Shown piece by piece: positions 10,464-26,700 of a stretch of DNA of 64,000 nucleotides. The DNA is from Nemertoderma westbladi. Lineage: Eukaryota; Xenacoelomorpha; Nemertodermatida; Nemertodermatidae. The notes under the pieces are model-generated. The model had not been told where the DNA came from and searched no databases. It saw only the letters and a list, made by a program, of their open reading frames with translations. Position numbers and translations under genes: made by a program. The number at the start of each line of letters is the position of its first letter. Position 1 is the first letter of the stretch. The stretch spans positions 1 to 64,000 of the forward strand of contig JAUCBJ010000001.1 of NCBI GenBank assembly GCA_032718475.1. The letters are read 5' to 3'.

Positions 10464-13400
10464 GACCCAGGAATGTACGATTGTGCGAGTTCTTGAGCCT
10501 CAGTAGGTGGCTGACGGACTCAGGAATGTACCAGTGTGTATGAGTTCTTGAGCCTCAGTAGGTGGCTGACGGACTCTGGAATGTACTAGTGTGTATGAGT
10601 TCTTGAGCCTCAGTAGATGGCTGACGGACTCTGCATTACCTGACTCAGGAATGTACGAGTGTGTATGAGTTCTTGAGCCTCAGTAGGTGGCTGACGGACT
10701 CTGGAATGTACCAGTGTGTATGAGTTCTTGAGCCTCAGTAGGTGGCTGACGGACTCTGCATTACCTGACTCAGGAATGTACGAGTGTGTATGAGTTCTTG
10801 AGCCTCAGTAGGTGGCTGACGGACTCTGGAATGTACTAGTGTGTATGAGTTCTTGAGCCTCAGTAGGTGGCTGACGGACTCTGCATTACCTGACTCAGGA
10901 ATGTACGAGTGTGTATGAGTTCTTGAGCCTCAGTAGGTGGCTGACGGACTCAGGAATGTACCAGTGTGTATGAGTTCTTGAGCCTCAGTAGATGGCTGAC
11001 GGACTCTGCATTACCTGACTCAGGAATGTACGAGTGTGTATGAGTTCTTGAGCCTCAGTAGGTGGCTGACGGACTCTGGAATGTACTAGTGTGTATGAGT
11101 TCATGAGCCTCAGTAGATGGCTGACGGACTCTGCATTACCGGACTCAGGAATGTACGAGTGTGTATGAGTTCTTGAGCCTCAGTAGGTGGCTGACGGACT
11201 CAGGAATGTACGAGTGTGTATGAGTTCTTGAGCCTCAGTAGGTGACTGACGGACTCTGGAATGTACCAGTGTGTATGAGTTCTTGAGCCTCAGTAGGTGG
11301 CTGACGGACTCTGCATTACCTGACTCAGGAATGTACGAGTGTGTATGAGTTCTTGAGCCTCAGTAGGTGGCTGACGGTCTCTGCATTACCTGACTCGGAA
11401 TGTACGAGTGTGTATGAGTTCTTGAGCGTTAGTAGGTGGCTGACGGACTCTGCATTACCTGACTCAGGAATGTACCAGTGTGTATGAGTTCTTGAGCCTC
11501 AGTAGGTGGCTGACGGACTCAGGAATGTACCAGTGTGTATGAGTTCTTGAGCCTCAGTAGGTGACTGACGGACTCTGGAATGTACCAGTGTGTATGAGTC
11601 CTTGAGCCTCAGTAAGTGACTGACGGACTCTGGAATGTACCAGTGTATATGAGTCCTTGAGCCTCAGTAGGTGGCTGACGGACTCTGGAATGTACCAGTG
11701 TGTATGAGTTCTTGAGCCACAGTAGGTGGCTGACGGACTCTGCATTACCTGACTCAGGAATGTACGAGTGTGTATGAGTTCTTGAGCCTCAGTAGGTGGC
11801 TGACGGACTCAGGAATGTACCAGTGTGTATGAGTTCTTGAGCCTCAGTAGGTGGCTGACGGACTCAGGAATGTACCAGTGTGTATGAGTTCTTGAGCCTC
11901 AGTAGGTGACTGACGGACTCTGGAATGTACCAGTGTGTATGAGTCCTTGAGCCTCAGTAAGTGACTGACGGACTCTGGAATGTACCAGTGTATATGAGTC
12001 CTTGAGCCTCAGTAGGTGGCTGACGGACTCTGGAATGTACCAGTGTGTATGAGTTCTTGAGCCACAGTAGGTGGCTGACGGACTCTGCATTACCTGACTC
12101 AGGAATGTACGAGTGTGTATGAGTTCTTGAGCGTCAGTAGGTCGCTGACGGACTCTGCATTACCTGACTCAGGAATGTACGAGTGTGTATGAGTTCTTGA
12201 GCCTCAGTAGGTGGCTGACGGACTCAGGAATGTACGATTGTGCGAGTTCTTGAGCCTCAGTAGGTGGCTGACGGACTCAGGAATGTACGAGTGTGTATGA
12301 GTTCTTGAGCCTCAGTAGGTGACTGACGGACTCTGGAATGTACCAGTGTGTATGAGTTCTTGGCCTCAGTAGGTGGCTGACGGACTCTGCATTACCTGAC
12401 TCAGGAATGTACGAGTGTGTATGAGTTCTTGAGCCTCAGTAGGTGGCTGACGGTCTCTGCATTACCTGACTCAGGAATGTACGAATGTGTATGAGTTCTT
12501 GAGCGTTAGTAGGTGGCTGACGGACTCTGCATTACCTGACTCAGGAATGTACCAGTGTGTATGAGTTCTTGAGCCTCAGTAGGTGACTGACGGACTCTGG
12601 AATGTACCAGTGTATATGAGTCCTTGAGCCTCAGTAAGTGACTGACGGACTCTGGAATGTACCAGTGTATATGAGTCCTTGAGCCTCAGAAGGTGGCTGA
12701 CGGACTCTGGAATGTACCAGTGTGTATGAGTTCTTGTCCTCAGTAGGTGGCTGACGGACTCTGCATTACCTGACTCAGGAATGTACGAGTGTGTATGAGT
12801 TCTTGAGCCTCAGTTGGTGGCTGACGGACTCTGCATTACCTGACTCAGGAATGTACGAGTGTGTATGAGTTCTTGAGCCTCAGTAGGTGGCTGATGGACT
12901 CTGGAATGTACCAGTGTGTATGAGTCCTTGAGCCTCAGTAGGTGGCTCATGGACTCTGGAATGTACGATTGTGCGAGTTCTTGAGCCTCAGTAGGTGGCT
13001 GACGGACTCAGGAATGTACGAGTGTGTATGAGTTCTTGAGCCTCAGTAGGTGGCTGACGGTCTCTGCATTACCTGGCTCAGGAATGTACGAGTGTGTATG
13101 AGTTCTTGAGCCTCAGTAGGTGGCTGATGGACTCTGGAATGTACCAGTGTGTATGAGTCCTTGAGCCTCAGTAGGTGGCTGATGGACTCTGGAATGTACG
13201 ATTGTGCGAGTTCTTGAGCCTCAGTAGGTGGCTGACGGACTCAGGAATGTACCAGTGTGTATGAGTTCTTGAGCGTTAGTAGGTGGCTGACGGACTCTGC
13301 ATTACCTGATTCAGGAATGTACGAGTGTGTATGAGTTCTTGAGCCTCAGTAGGTGGCTGATGGACTCTGGAATGTACCAGTGTGTATGAGTCCTTGAGCC

Positions 13401-14271
13401 TCAGTAGGTGGCTGATGGACTCTGGAATGTACGATTGTGCGAGTTCTTGAGCCTCAGTAGGTGGCTGACGGACTCAGGAATGTACCAGTGTGTATGAGTT
13501 CTTGAGCCTCAGTAGGTGGCTGACGGACTCAGGAATGTACCAGTGTGTATGAGTTCTTGAGCCTCAGTAGGTGACTGACGGACTCTGGAATGTACCAGTG
13601 TGTATGAGTCCTTGAGCCTCAGTAAGTGACTGACGGACTCTGGAATGTACCAGTGTATATGAGTCCTTGAGCCTCAGTAGGTGGCTGACGGACTCTGGAA
13701 TGTACCAGTGTGTATGAGTTCTTGAGCCACAGTAGGTGGCTGACGGACTCTGCATTACCTGACTCAGGAATGTACGAGTGTGTATGAGTTCTTGAGCGTC
13801 AGTAGGTGGCTGACGGACTCTGCATTACCTGACTCAGGAATGTACGAGTGTGTATGAGTTCTTGAGCCTCAGTAGGTGGCTGACGGACTCAGGAATGTAC
13901 GATTGTGCGAGTTCTTGAGCCTCAGTAGGTGGCTGACGGACTCTGGAATGTACCAGTGTATATGAGTCCTTGAGCCTCAGTAGGTGACTGACGGACTCTG
14001 GAATGTACCAGTGTGTATGAGTTCTTAGCCTCAGTAGGTGGCTGACGGACTCTGGAATGTACCAGTGTGTATGAGTTCTTGAGCCTCAGTAGGTGGCTGA
14101 CGGACTCTGGAATGTACCATTGTGTATGAGTCCTTGAGCCTCAGTAGGTGGCTGACGGACTCTGGAATGTACCAGTGTGTATGAGTCCTTGAGCCTCAGT
14201 AGGTGGCTGACGGACTCAGGAATGTACGAGTGTGTATGAGTTCTTGAGCCTCAGTAGGTGGCTGACGGCCT
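10464..14271. repeat. Tandem array of 55-bp and 70-bp units
   Basis: The base unit is 55 bp and contains GAATGTACCAGTGTGTATGA, TTCTTGAGCCTCAGTAGG and TGGCTGACGGACTCT. A longer 70-bp form carries 15 extra bases (GCATTACCTGACTCA) between GGACTCT and GGAATGTAC. Long and short units alternate irregularly, giving about 60 units. A block of five or more units is repeated almost exactly starting near 11521, 11866 and 13531, so larger segments were copied within the array. A rarer unit has a shortened GATTGTGCGAGTTC segment. The array ends 450 bp before the 18-bp array and is unrelated to it in sequence. Confidence 0.96.
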
Positions 14272-14721
14272 TTCCTCAAGAATCCCGGAACTAATCAGAT
14301 GAATATTCTGTGCAATATTTTAGTGTCGCTAAACAATTATTGGTTGGCCCTTATTCATGATCTGCACCCGTTTCTATACACCAAATAGTCTCTATATTAT
14401 ATACTACTGTACTACGCAGAGGTCCTTACCTTTACCTACAAAATTAAAAAATGTGTTATGAAGTGATAATCGATATCAGAATCCCAATTAATGACCAGTT
14501 GTTTCTGATCCAATATGGAATTTCCAGACAAACTCCATTAATAGTAACTCATGATTTGATTAATTAAAGGTCATCGGGTCAGTAAAGATGTTGATGGACG
14601 TCGGTCGTTTCCGGGGGTTGAATCCGCATTATACTTTACCGTTTTGGCCTACCACGATTTTTCAGTAAAGCTAGCGCTAAACTAGTGCAGCCACTTTCTC
14701 CTGACACACATTTGCCCCTTT

Positions 14722-17700
14722 AGTCCACTACTACCCAAATCAGACATTCCACTAATATCGGACAGTCCACTACTATCGGACAGTTTACTACTATTGGACA
14801 GTCCACTGCTATCGGACAGTCCATTATTATCGGACAGTCCATTATTATCGGACAGTCCATTATTATCGGACAGTCCATTATTATCGGACAGTCCATTATT
14901 ATCGGACAGTCCATTATTATCGGACAGTCCATTATTATCGGACAGTCCATTATTATCGGACAGTCCATTATTATCGGACAGTCCACTTCTATCGGACAGT
15001 CCATTATTATCGGACAGTCCATTATTATCGGACAGTACATTACTATCGGACAATTTACTACTATTGGACAGTCCACTGCTATCGGACAGTCCATTATTAT
15101 CGGACAGTCCACTGCTATCGGACAGTCCATTATTATCGGACAGTCCATTATTATCGGACAGTCCATTATTATCGGACAGTCCATTATTATCGGACAGTCC
15201 ATTATTATCGGACAGTCCATTATTATCGGACAGTCCATTATTATCGGACAGTCCACTTCTATCGGACAGTCCATTATTATCGGACAGTCCATTATTATCG
15301 GACAGTCCATTACTATCGGACAGTCAATTACTATCGGACAGTTTACTACTATTGGACAGTCCACTGCTATCGGACAGTCCATTATTATCGGACAGTCCAT
15401 TATTATCGGACAGTCCATTATTATCGGACAGTCCATTATTATCGGACAGTCCATTATTATCGGATAGTCCATTATTATCGGACAGTCCATTATTATCGGA
15501 CAGTCCACTACTATCGGACAGTTTACTACTACTGGACATACCACTGCCATCGGACAGTCCATTATTATCGGACAGTCCACTACTATCGGACAGCCCATTA
15601 CTAACGGATTGTCCATTATTATCGGACAGTCCACTTCTATCGGACAGTCCATTATTATCGGACAGTCCACTACTATCGGACAGCCCATTACTAACGGATT
15701 GTCCATTATTATCGGACAGTCCACTTCTATCGGACAGTCCATTATTATCGGACAGTCCATTATTATCGGACAGTACATTACTATCGGACAATTTACTACT
15801 ATTGGACAGTCCACTGCTATCGGACAGTCCATTATTATCGGACAGTCCACTACTATCGGACAGTTTACTACTACTGGACAGACCACTGCCATCGGACAGT
15901 CCATTATTATCGGACAGTCCACTACTATCGGACAGCCCATTACTAACGGATTGTCCATTATTATCGGACAGTCCACTTCTATCGGACAGTCCATTATTAT
16001 CGGACAGTCCACTACTATCGGACAGTCCATTATTATCGGACAGTCCATTATTATCGGACAGTCCATTATTATCGGACAGTCCATTATTATCGGACAGTCC
16101 ATTATTATCGGACAGTCCATTATTATCGGACAGTCCATTATTATCGGACAGTCCATTATTATCGGACAGTCCATTATTATCGGACAGTCCATTATTATCG
16201 GACAGTCCATTACTATCGGACAGTTTACTAATATTGGACAGTCCATTGCTATCGGACAGTTTACTACTATTGGACAGTCCACTGCTATCGGACAGTCCAT
16301 TATTATCGGACAGTCCATTATTATCGGACAGTCCATTATTATCGGACAGTCCATTATTATCGGACAGTCCATTATTATCGGACAGTCCATTATTATCGGA
16401 CAGTCCATTATTATCGGACAGTCCATTATTATCGGACAGTCCATTATTATCGGACAGTCCATTATTATCGGACAGTCCATTACTATCGGACAGTCCATTA
16501 CTATCGGACAATTTACTACTATTGGACAGTCCATTACTATCGGACAGTCCATTACTATCGGACAATTTACTACTATTGGACAGTCCATTACTATCGGACA
16601 GTCCATTATTATCGGACAGTCCATTATTATCGGACAGTCCATTACTATCGGACAGTCCATTACTATCGGACAGTCCATTACTATCGGACAGTCCATTACT
16701 ATCGGACAATTTACTACTATTGGACAGTCCACTGCTATCGGACAGTCCATTATTATCGGACAGTCCATTATTATCGGACAGTCCATTATTATCGGACAGT
16801 CCATTATTATCGGACAGTCCATTATTATCGGACAGTCCATTACTATCGGACAATTTACTACTATTGGACAGTCCACTGCTATCGGACAGTCCATTATTAT
16901 CGGACAGTCCACTACTATCGGACAGTTTACTACTACTGGACATACCACTGCCATCGGACAGTCCATTATTATCGGACAGTCCACTACTATCGGACAGCCC
17001 ATTACTAACGGATTGTCCATTATTATCGGACAGTCCATTATTATCGGACAGTCCACTACTATCGGACAGTCCACTACTATCGGACAGTCCATTATTATCG
17101 GACAGTCCACTACTATCGGACAGCCCATTACTAACGGATTGTCCATTATTATCGGACAGTCCATTATTATCGGATAGTCCACTACTATCGGACAGTCCAC
17201 TACTATCGGACAGTCAATTACTATCGGACAGTCCACTACTATCGGACAGTTTACTACTATTGGACAGTGCACTGCTATCGGACAGTCCATTATTATCGGA
17301 CAGTCCACTACTATCGGACAGTTTACTACTACTGGACAGACCACTGCCATCGGACAGTCCATTATTATCCGACAGTCCACTACTATCGGATAGTCCACTA
17401 CTATCGGATAGTCCACTACTATCGGATAGTCCACTACTATCGGACAGTCCATTACTATCGGACAGTCCATTACTATCGGAGAGTCAATTACTATCGATCA
17501 GTCCACTACTATCGGACAGTACATTATTATCGGACAGTCCATTACTATCGGACAGTCCACTACTATCGGACATTCAATTACTATCGATCAGTCCACTACT
17601 ATCGGACAGTCCATTATTATCGGACAGTCCACTACTATGGGATAGTCCACTACTATCGGATAGTCCACTACTATCGGATAGTCCACTACTATCGGATAGT

Positions 17701-20700
17701 CCACTACTATCGGACAGTCCATTACTATCGGACAGTCCACTACTATCGGACAGTTTACTACTATTGGACAGTGCACTGCTATCGGACAGTCCATTATTAT
17801 CGGACAGTCCACTACTATCGGACAGTTTACTACTATTGGACAGTGCACTGCTATCGGACAGTCCATTATTATCGGACAGTCCACTACTATCGGATAGTCC
17901 ACTACTATCGGATAGTCCACTACTATCGGATAGTCCACTACTATCGGATAGTCCACTACTATCGGACAGTCCATTACTATCGGAGAGTCCACTACTATCG
18001 GACAGTCCACTACTATCGGACAGTCCACTACTATGGGATAGTCCACTACTATCGGATAGTCCACTACTATCGGATAGTCCACTACTATCGGATAGTCCAC
18101 TACTATCGGACAGTCCACTACTATGGGATAGTCCACTACTATCGGATAGTCCACTACTATCGGATAGTCCACTACTATCGGATAGTCCACTACTATCGGA
18201 TAGTCCACTACTATCGGATAGTCCACTACTATCGGATAGTCCACTATTATCCGACAGTTTACTACTATTGGACAGTCCACTTCTATCGGACAGTCAATTA
18301 CTATCGGGCAGTCCATTACTATCGGAGAGTCAATTACTATCGATCAGTCCACTACTATCGGACAGTCCATTATTATCGGACAGTCCATTACTATCGGATA
18401 GTCCACTACTATCGGATAGTCCACTACTATCGGATAGTCCACTACTATCGGATAGTCCATTATTATCGGATAGTCCACTACTATCGGATAGTCCACTACT
18501 ATCGGATAGTCCACTATTATCCGACAGTTTACTACTATTGGACAGTCCACTTCTATCGGACAGTCAATTACTATCGGAGAGTCCATTACTATCGGAGAGT
18601 CCATTATTATCCGACAGTCCACTACTATCGGATAGTCCACTACTATCGGATAGTCCATTATTATCGGACAGTCCATTATTATCGGACAGTCCACTACTAT
18701 CGGACAGTCCATTACTATGGGATAGTCCACTACTATCGGATAGTCCACTACTATCGGATAGTCCACTACTATCGGATAGTCCACTACTATCGGACAGTCC
18801 ACTACTATCGGATAGTCCACTACTATCGGATAGTCCACTACTATCGGATAGTCCACTACTATCGGACAGTCCACTACTATCGGATAGTCCACTACTATCG
18901 GACAGTTTACTACTATGGGATAGTCCACTACTATCGGACAGTTTACTACTATTGGACAGTCCACTTCTATCGGACAGTCCATTATTATCGGACAGTCCAC
19001 TACTATGGGATAGTCCACTACTATCGGACAGTCCACTTCTATCGGACAGTCCACTACTATCGGATAGTCCACTACTATCGGATAGTCCACTACTATCGGA
19101 CAGTCCACTACTATCGGATAGTCCACTACTATCGGACAGTTTACTACTATTGGACAGTCCACTTCTATCGGACAGTCCATTATTATCGGACAGTCCATTA
19201 CTATGGGATAGTCCACTACTATCGGATAGTCCACTACTATCGGATAGTCCACTACTATCGGATAGTCCACTACTATCGGACAGTCCACTACTATCGGATA
19301 GTCCACTACTATCGGATAGTCCACTACTATCGGATAGTCCACTACTATCGGACAGTCCACTACTATCGGATAGTCCACTACTATCGGACAGTTTACTACT
19401 ATGGGATAGTCCACTACTATCGGACAGTTTACTACTATTGGACAGTCCACTTCTATCGGACAGTCCATTATTATCGGACAGTCCACTACTATGGGATAGT
19501 CCACTACTATCGGACAGTCCACTTCTATCGGACAGTCCACTACTATCGGATAGTCCACTACTATCGGATAGTCCACTACTATCGGACAGTCCACTACTAT
19601 CGGATAGTCCACTACTATCGGACAGTCCACTACTATGGGATAGTCCACTACTATCGGACAGTTTACTACTATTGGACAGTCCACTTCTATCGGACAGTCC
19701 ATTATTATCGGACAGTCCACTACTATGGGATAGTCCACTACTATCGGACAGTCCACTTCTATCGGACAGTCCACTACTATCGGATAGTCCACTACTATCG
19801 GATAGTCCACTACTATCGGACAGTCCACTACTATCGGATAGTCCACTACTATCGGACAGTTTACTACTATTGGACAGTCCACTTCTATCGGACAGTCCAC
19901 TACTATCGGACAGTCCACTTCTATCGGACAGTCCACTACTATCGGATAGTCCACTACTATCGGATAGTCCACTACTATCGGACAGTCCACTTCTATCGGA
20001 CAGTCCACTACTATCGGATAGTCCACTACTATCGGACAGTCCACTTCTATCGGACAGTCCACTACTATCGGATAGTCCACTACTATCGGATAGTCCACTA
20101 CTATCGGACAGTCCACTACTATCGGATAGTCCACTACTATCGGACAGTTTACTACTATTGGACAGTCCACTTCTATCGGACAGTCCATTATTATCGGACA
20201 GTCCACTACTATCGGACAGTTTACTACTATCGGACAGTCCACTTCTATCGGACAGTCCACTACTATGGGATAGTCCACTACTATCGGACAGTCCACTTCT
20301 ATCGGACAGTCCACTACTATCGGACAGTCCACTACTATGGGATAGTCCACTACTATCGGATAGTCCACTACTATCGGATAGTCCACTACTATCGGACAGT
20401 CCACTACTATGGGATAGTCCACTACTATCGGACAGTCCACTTCTATCGGACAGTCCACTACTATCGGATAGTCCACTACTATCGGATAGTCCACTATTAT
20501 CGGACAGTCCACTACTATGGGATAGTCCACTACTATCGGACAGTCCACTTCTATCGGACAGTCCACTACTATGGGATAGTCCACTACTATCGGACAGTCC
20601 ACTTCTATCGGACAGTCCACTACTATGGGATAGTCCACTACTATCGGACAGTCCACTTCTATCGGACAGTCCATTATTATCGGACAGTCCACTACTATGG

Positions 20701-23700
20701 GATAGTCCACTACTATCGGATAGTCCACTACTATCGGATAGTCCACTACTATCGGATAGTCCACTACTATCGGATAGTCCACTACTATCGGACAGTCCAT
20801 TATTATCCGACAGTCCACTACTATCGGACAGTCCATTACTATCGGACAGTCCATTACTATCGGACAGTCCATTACTATCGGAGAGTCAATTACTATCGGG
20901 CAGTCCACTACTATCGGACAGTCCACTACTATCGGATAGTCCACTACTATCGGATAGTCCACTACTATCGGACAGTCCACTTCTATCGGACAGTCCACTA
21001 CTATCGGATAGTCCACTACTATCGGACAGTCCACTTCTATCGGACAGTCCACTACTATCGGATAGTCCACTACTATCGGATAGTCCACTACTATCGGATA
21101 GTCCACTACTATCGGACAGTCCACTACTATCGGACAGTTTACTACTATTGGACAGTGCACTGCTATCGGACAGTCCATTATTATCGGACAGTCCATTACT
21201 ATGGGATAGTCCACTACTATCGGATAGTCCACTACTATCGGATAGTCCACTACTATCGGACAGTCCACTACTATGGGATAGTCCATTACTATCGGATAGT
21301 CCACTACTATCGGACAGTCAATTACTATCGGATAGTCCACTACTATCGGATAGTCCACTACTATCGGACAGTCAATTACTATCGGATAGTCCACTACTAT
21401 CGGATAGTCCACTATTATCCGACAGTTTACTACTATTGGACAGTCCACTTCTATCGGACAGTCAATTACTATCGGAGAGTCCATTACTATCGGAGAGTCA
21501 ATTACTATCGATCAGTCCACTACTATCGGACAGTACATTATTATCGGACAGTCCATTACTATCGGACAGTCCACTACTATCGGATAGTCCACTACTATCG
21601 GATAGTCCACTACTATCGGATAGTCCACTACTATCGGACAGTCCACTACTATCGGATAGTCCACTACTATCGGATAGTCCACTACTATCGGACAGTCCAC
21701 TACTATCGGACAGTCCATTATTATCCGACAGTCCACTACTATCGGATAGTCCACTACTATCGGATAGTCCACTACTATCGGATAGTCCACTACTATCGGA
21801 CAGTCCACTACTATCGGATAGTCCACTACTATCGGATAGTCCACTACTATCGGACAGTCCACTACTATCCGACAGTCCACTACTATCGGATAGTCCACTA
21901 CTATCGGATAGTCCACTACTATCGGATAGTCCACTACTATCGGACAGTCCACTACTATCGGATAGTCCACTACTATCGGATAGTCCACTACTATCGGACA
22001 GTCCACTACTATCGGACAGTCCATTATTATCCGACAGTCCACTACTATCGGACAGTCCATTACTATCGGACAGTCCATTACTATCGGACAGTCCATTACT
22101 ATCGGAGAGTCAATTACTATCGGGCAGTCCACTACTATCGGACAGTCCACTACTATCGGACAGTCCATTATTATCCGACAGTCCACTACTATCGGATAGT
22201 CCACTACTATCGGACAGTCCACTACTATCGGACAGTACATTATTATCGGACAGTCCATTACTATCGGACAGTCCACTACTATCGGATAGTCCACTACTAT
22301 CGGATAGTCCACTACTATCGGACAGTCCACTACTATCGGATAGTCCACTACTATCGGATAGTCCACTACTATCGGATAGTCCACTACTATCGGACAGTCC
22401 ACTACTATCGGACAGTACATTATTATCGGACAGTCCATTACTATCGGACAGTCCACTACTATCGGATAGTCCACTACTATCGGATAGTCCACTACTATCG
22501 GACAGTCCACTACTATCGGATAGTCCACTACTATCGGATAGTCCACTACTATCGGACAGTCCACTACTATCGGACAGTCCATTATTATCCGACAGTCCAC
22601 TTCTATCGGATAGTCCACTACTATCGGATAGTCCACTACTATCGGATAGTCCACTACTATCGGACAGTCCACTACTATCGGATAGTCCACTACTATCGGA
22701 TAGTCCACTACTATCGGACAGTCCACTACTATCCGACAGTCCACTACTATCGGATAGTCCACTACTATCGGATAGTCCACTACTATCGGATAGTCCACTA
22801 CTATCGGACAGTCCACTACTATCGGATAGTCCACTACTATCGGATAGTCCACTACTATCGGACAGTCCACTACTATCGGACAGTCCATTATTATCCGACA
22901 GTCCACTACTATCGGACAGTCCATTACTATCGGACAGTCCATTACTATCGGACAGTCCATTACTATCGGAGAGTCAATTACTATCGGGCAGTCCACTACT
23001 ATCGGACAGTCCACTACTATCGGACAGTCCATTACTATCGGAGAGTCAATTACTATCGGGCAGTCCACTACTATCGGACAGTCCACTACTATCGGACAGT
23101 CCATTATTATCCGACAGTCCACTACTATCGGATAGTCCACTACTATCGGATAGTCCACTACTATCGGACAGTCCACTACTATCGGACAGTCCATTATTAT
23201 CCGACAGTCCACTTCTATCGGATAGTCCACTACTATCGGATAGTCCACTACTATCGGATAGTCCACTACTATCGGACAGTCCACTACTATCGGATAGTCC
23301 ACTACTATCGGATAGTCCACTACTATCGGACAGTCCACTACTATCCGACAGTCCACTACTATCGGATAGTCCACTACTATCGGATAGTCCACTACTATCG
23401 GATAGTCCACTACTATCGGACAGTCCACTACTATCGGATAGTCCACTACTATCGGATAGTCCACTACTATCGGACAGTCCACTACTATCGGACAGTCCAT
23501 TATTATCCGACAGTCCACTACTATCGGACAGTCCATTACTATCGGACAGTCCATTACTATCGGACAGTCCATTACTATCGGAGAGTCAATTACTATCGGG
23601 CAGTCCACTACTATCGGACAGTCCACTACTATCGGACAGTCCATTATTATCCGACAGTCCACTACTATCGGATAGTCCACTACTATCGGATAGTCCACTA

Positions 23701-26700
23701 CTATCGGATAGTCCACTACTATCGGATAGTCCACTACTATCGGATAGTCCACTACTATCGGATAGTCCACTACTATCGGACAGTCCACTACTATCGGACA
23801 GTCCACTACTATCCGACAGTTTACTACTATTGGACAGTCCACTTCTATCGGACAGTCAATTACTATCGGGCAGTCCATTACTATCGGATAGTCCACTACT
23901 ATCCGACAGTTTACTACTATTGGACAGTCCACTTCTATCGGACAGTCAATTACTATCGGGCAGTCCATTACTATCGGACAGTCCATTATTATCCGACAGT
24001 CCACTACTATCGGATAGTCCACTACTATCGGATAGTCCACTACTATCGGACAGTCCACTACTATCGGATAGTCCACTACTATCGGATAGTCCACTACTAT
24101 CGGATAGTCCACTACTATCGGATAGTCCACTACTATCGGATAGTCCACTACTATCGGACAGTCCACTACTATCGGATAGTCCACTACTATCGGACAGTCC
24201 ACTACTATCGGATAGTCCATTACTATCGGATAGTCCACTACTATCGGATAGTCCACTACTATCGGACGGACAGTCCATTACTATCGGACAGTCCACTACT
24301 ATCGGATAGTCCACTACTATCGGATAGTCCACTACTATCGGACAGTCCACTACTATCCGACAGTTTACTACTATTGGACAGTCCACTTCTATCGGACAGT
24401 CAATTACTATCGGGCAGTCCATTACTATCGGACAGTCCATTATTATCCGACAGTCCACTACTATCGGATAGTCCACTACTATCGGATAGTCCACTACTAT
24501 CGGACAGTCCACTACTATCGGATAGTCCACTACTATCGGATAGTCCACTACTATCGGATAGTCCACTACTATCGGATAGTCCACTACTATCGGATAGTCC
24601 ACTACTATCGGACAGTCCATTACTATCGGATAGTCCACTACTATCGGACGGACAGTCCATTACTATCGGACAGTCCACTACTATCGGATAGTCCACTACT
24701 ATCGGATAGTCCACTACTATCGGACGGACAGTCCATTACTATCGGACAGTCCACTACTATCGGATAGTCCATTACTATCGGATAGTCCACTACTATCGGA
24801 TAGTCCACTACTATCGGACGGACAGTCCATTACTATCGGACAGTCCACTACTATCGGATAGTCCACTACTATCGGATAGTCCACTACTATCGGACAGTCC
24901 ATTATTATCCGACAGTCCACTACTATCGGATAGTCCACTACTATCGGATAGTCCACTACTATTGGACAGTCCACTTCTATCGGACAGTCAATTACTATCG
25001 GGCAGTCCATTACTATCGGACAGTCCATTATTATCCGACAGTCCACTACTATCGGATAGTCCACTACTATCGGATAGTCCACTACTATTGGACAGTCCAC
25101 TTCTATCGGACAGTCAATTACTATCGGGCAGTCCATTACTATCGGACAGTCCATTATTATCCGACAGTCCACTACTATCGGATAGTCCACTACTATCGGA
25201 TAGTCCACTACTATCGGACAGTCCACTACTATCGGATAGTCCACTACTATCGGACAGTCCACTACTATCGGATAGTCCACTACTATCCGACAGTTTACTA
25301 CTATTGGACAGTCCACTTCTATCGGACAGTCAATTACTATCGGGCAGTCCATTACTATCGGACAGTCCATTATTATCCGACAGTCCACTACTATCGGATA
25401 GTCCACTACTATCGGATAGTCCACTACTATTGGACAGTCCACTTCTATCGGACAGTCAATTACTATCGGGCAGTCCATTACTATCGGACAGTCCATTATT
25501 ATCCGACAGTCCACTACTATCGGATAGTCCACTACTATCGGATAGTCCACTACTATCGGACAGTCCACTACTATCGGATAGTCCACTACTATCGGACAGT
25601 CCACTACTATCGGATAGTCCACTACTATCCGACAGTTTACTACTATTGGACAGTCCACTACTATCGGATAGTCCATTATTATCGGACAGTCCATTATTAT
25701 CCGACAGTCCACTACTATCGGATAGTCCACTACTATCGGATAGTCCACTACTATCGGACAGTCCACTACTATCGGATAGTCCACTACTATCGGACAGTCC
25801 ACTACTATCGGACAGTCCACTACTATCGGATAGTCCACTACTATCGGACAGTCCACTACTATCGGATAGTCCACTACTATCGGACAGTCCACTACTATCG
25901 GATAGTCCACTACTATCCGACAGTTTACTACTATTGGACAGTCCACTACTATCGGATAGTCCATTATTATCGGACAGTCCATTATTATCCGACAGTCCAC
26001 TACTATCGGATAGTCCACTACTATCGGATAGTCCACTACTATCGGACAGTCCACTACTATCGGATAGTCCACTACTATCGGACAGTCCACTACTATCGGA
26101 CAGTCCATTATTATCCGACAGTCCACTACTATCGGATAGTCCACTACTATCGGATAGTCCACTACTATCGGACAGTCCACTACTATCGGATAGTCCACTA
26201 CTATCGGACAGTCCACTACTATCGGATAGTCCACTACTATCCGACAGTTTACTACTATTGGACAGTCCACTACTATCGGATAGTCCACTACTATCGGATA
26301 GTCCACTACTATCGGATAGTCCACTACTATCGGACAGTCCACTACTATCGGGCAGTCCATTACTATCGGACAGTCCATTATTATCCGACAGTCCACTACT
26401 ATCGGATAGTCCACTACTATCGGATAGTCCACTACTATCGGACAGTCCACTACTATCGGATAGTCCACTACTATCGGACAGTCCACTACTATCGGATAGT
26501 CCACTACTATCCGACAGTTTACTACTAACGGATAGTCCACTACTATCGGACAGTCCATTATTATCCGACAGTCCACTACTATCGGATAGTCCACTACTAT
26601 CGGATAGTCCACTACTATCGGATAGTCCACTACTATCGGACAGTCCATTACTATCGGACAGTCCATTACTATCGGACAGTCAATTACTATCGATCAGTCC

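Noticed and set aside
14794-24309. A single 3,171-codon plus-strand ORF of PLLSDS repeats as a giant protein gene
   Set aside because: It has no non-repeat amino or carboxy domain, several other frames are equally open, the unit is 18 bp, and a 4-bp insertion variant shifts the frame. A tandem DNA array explains it.
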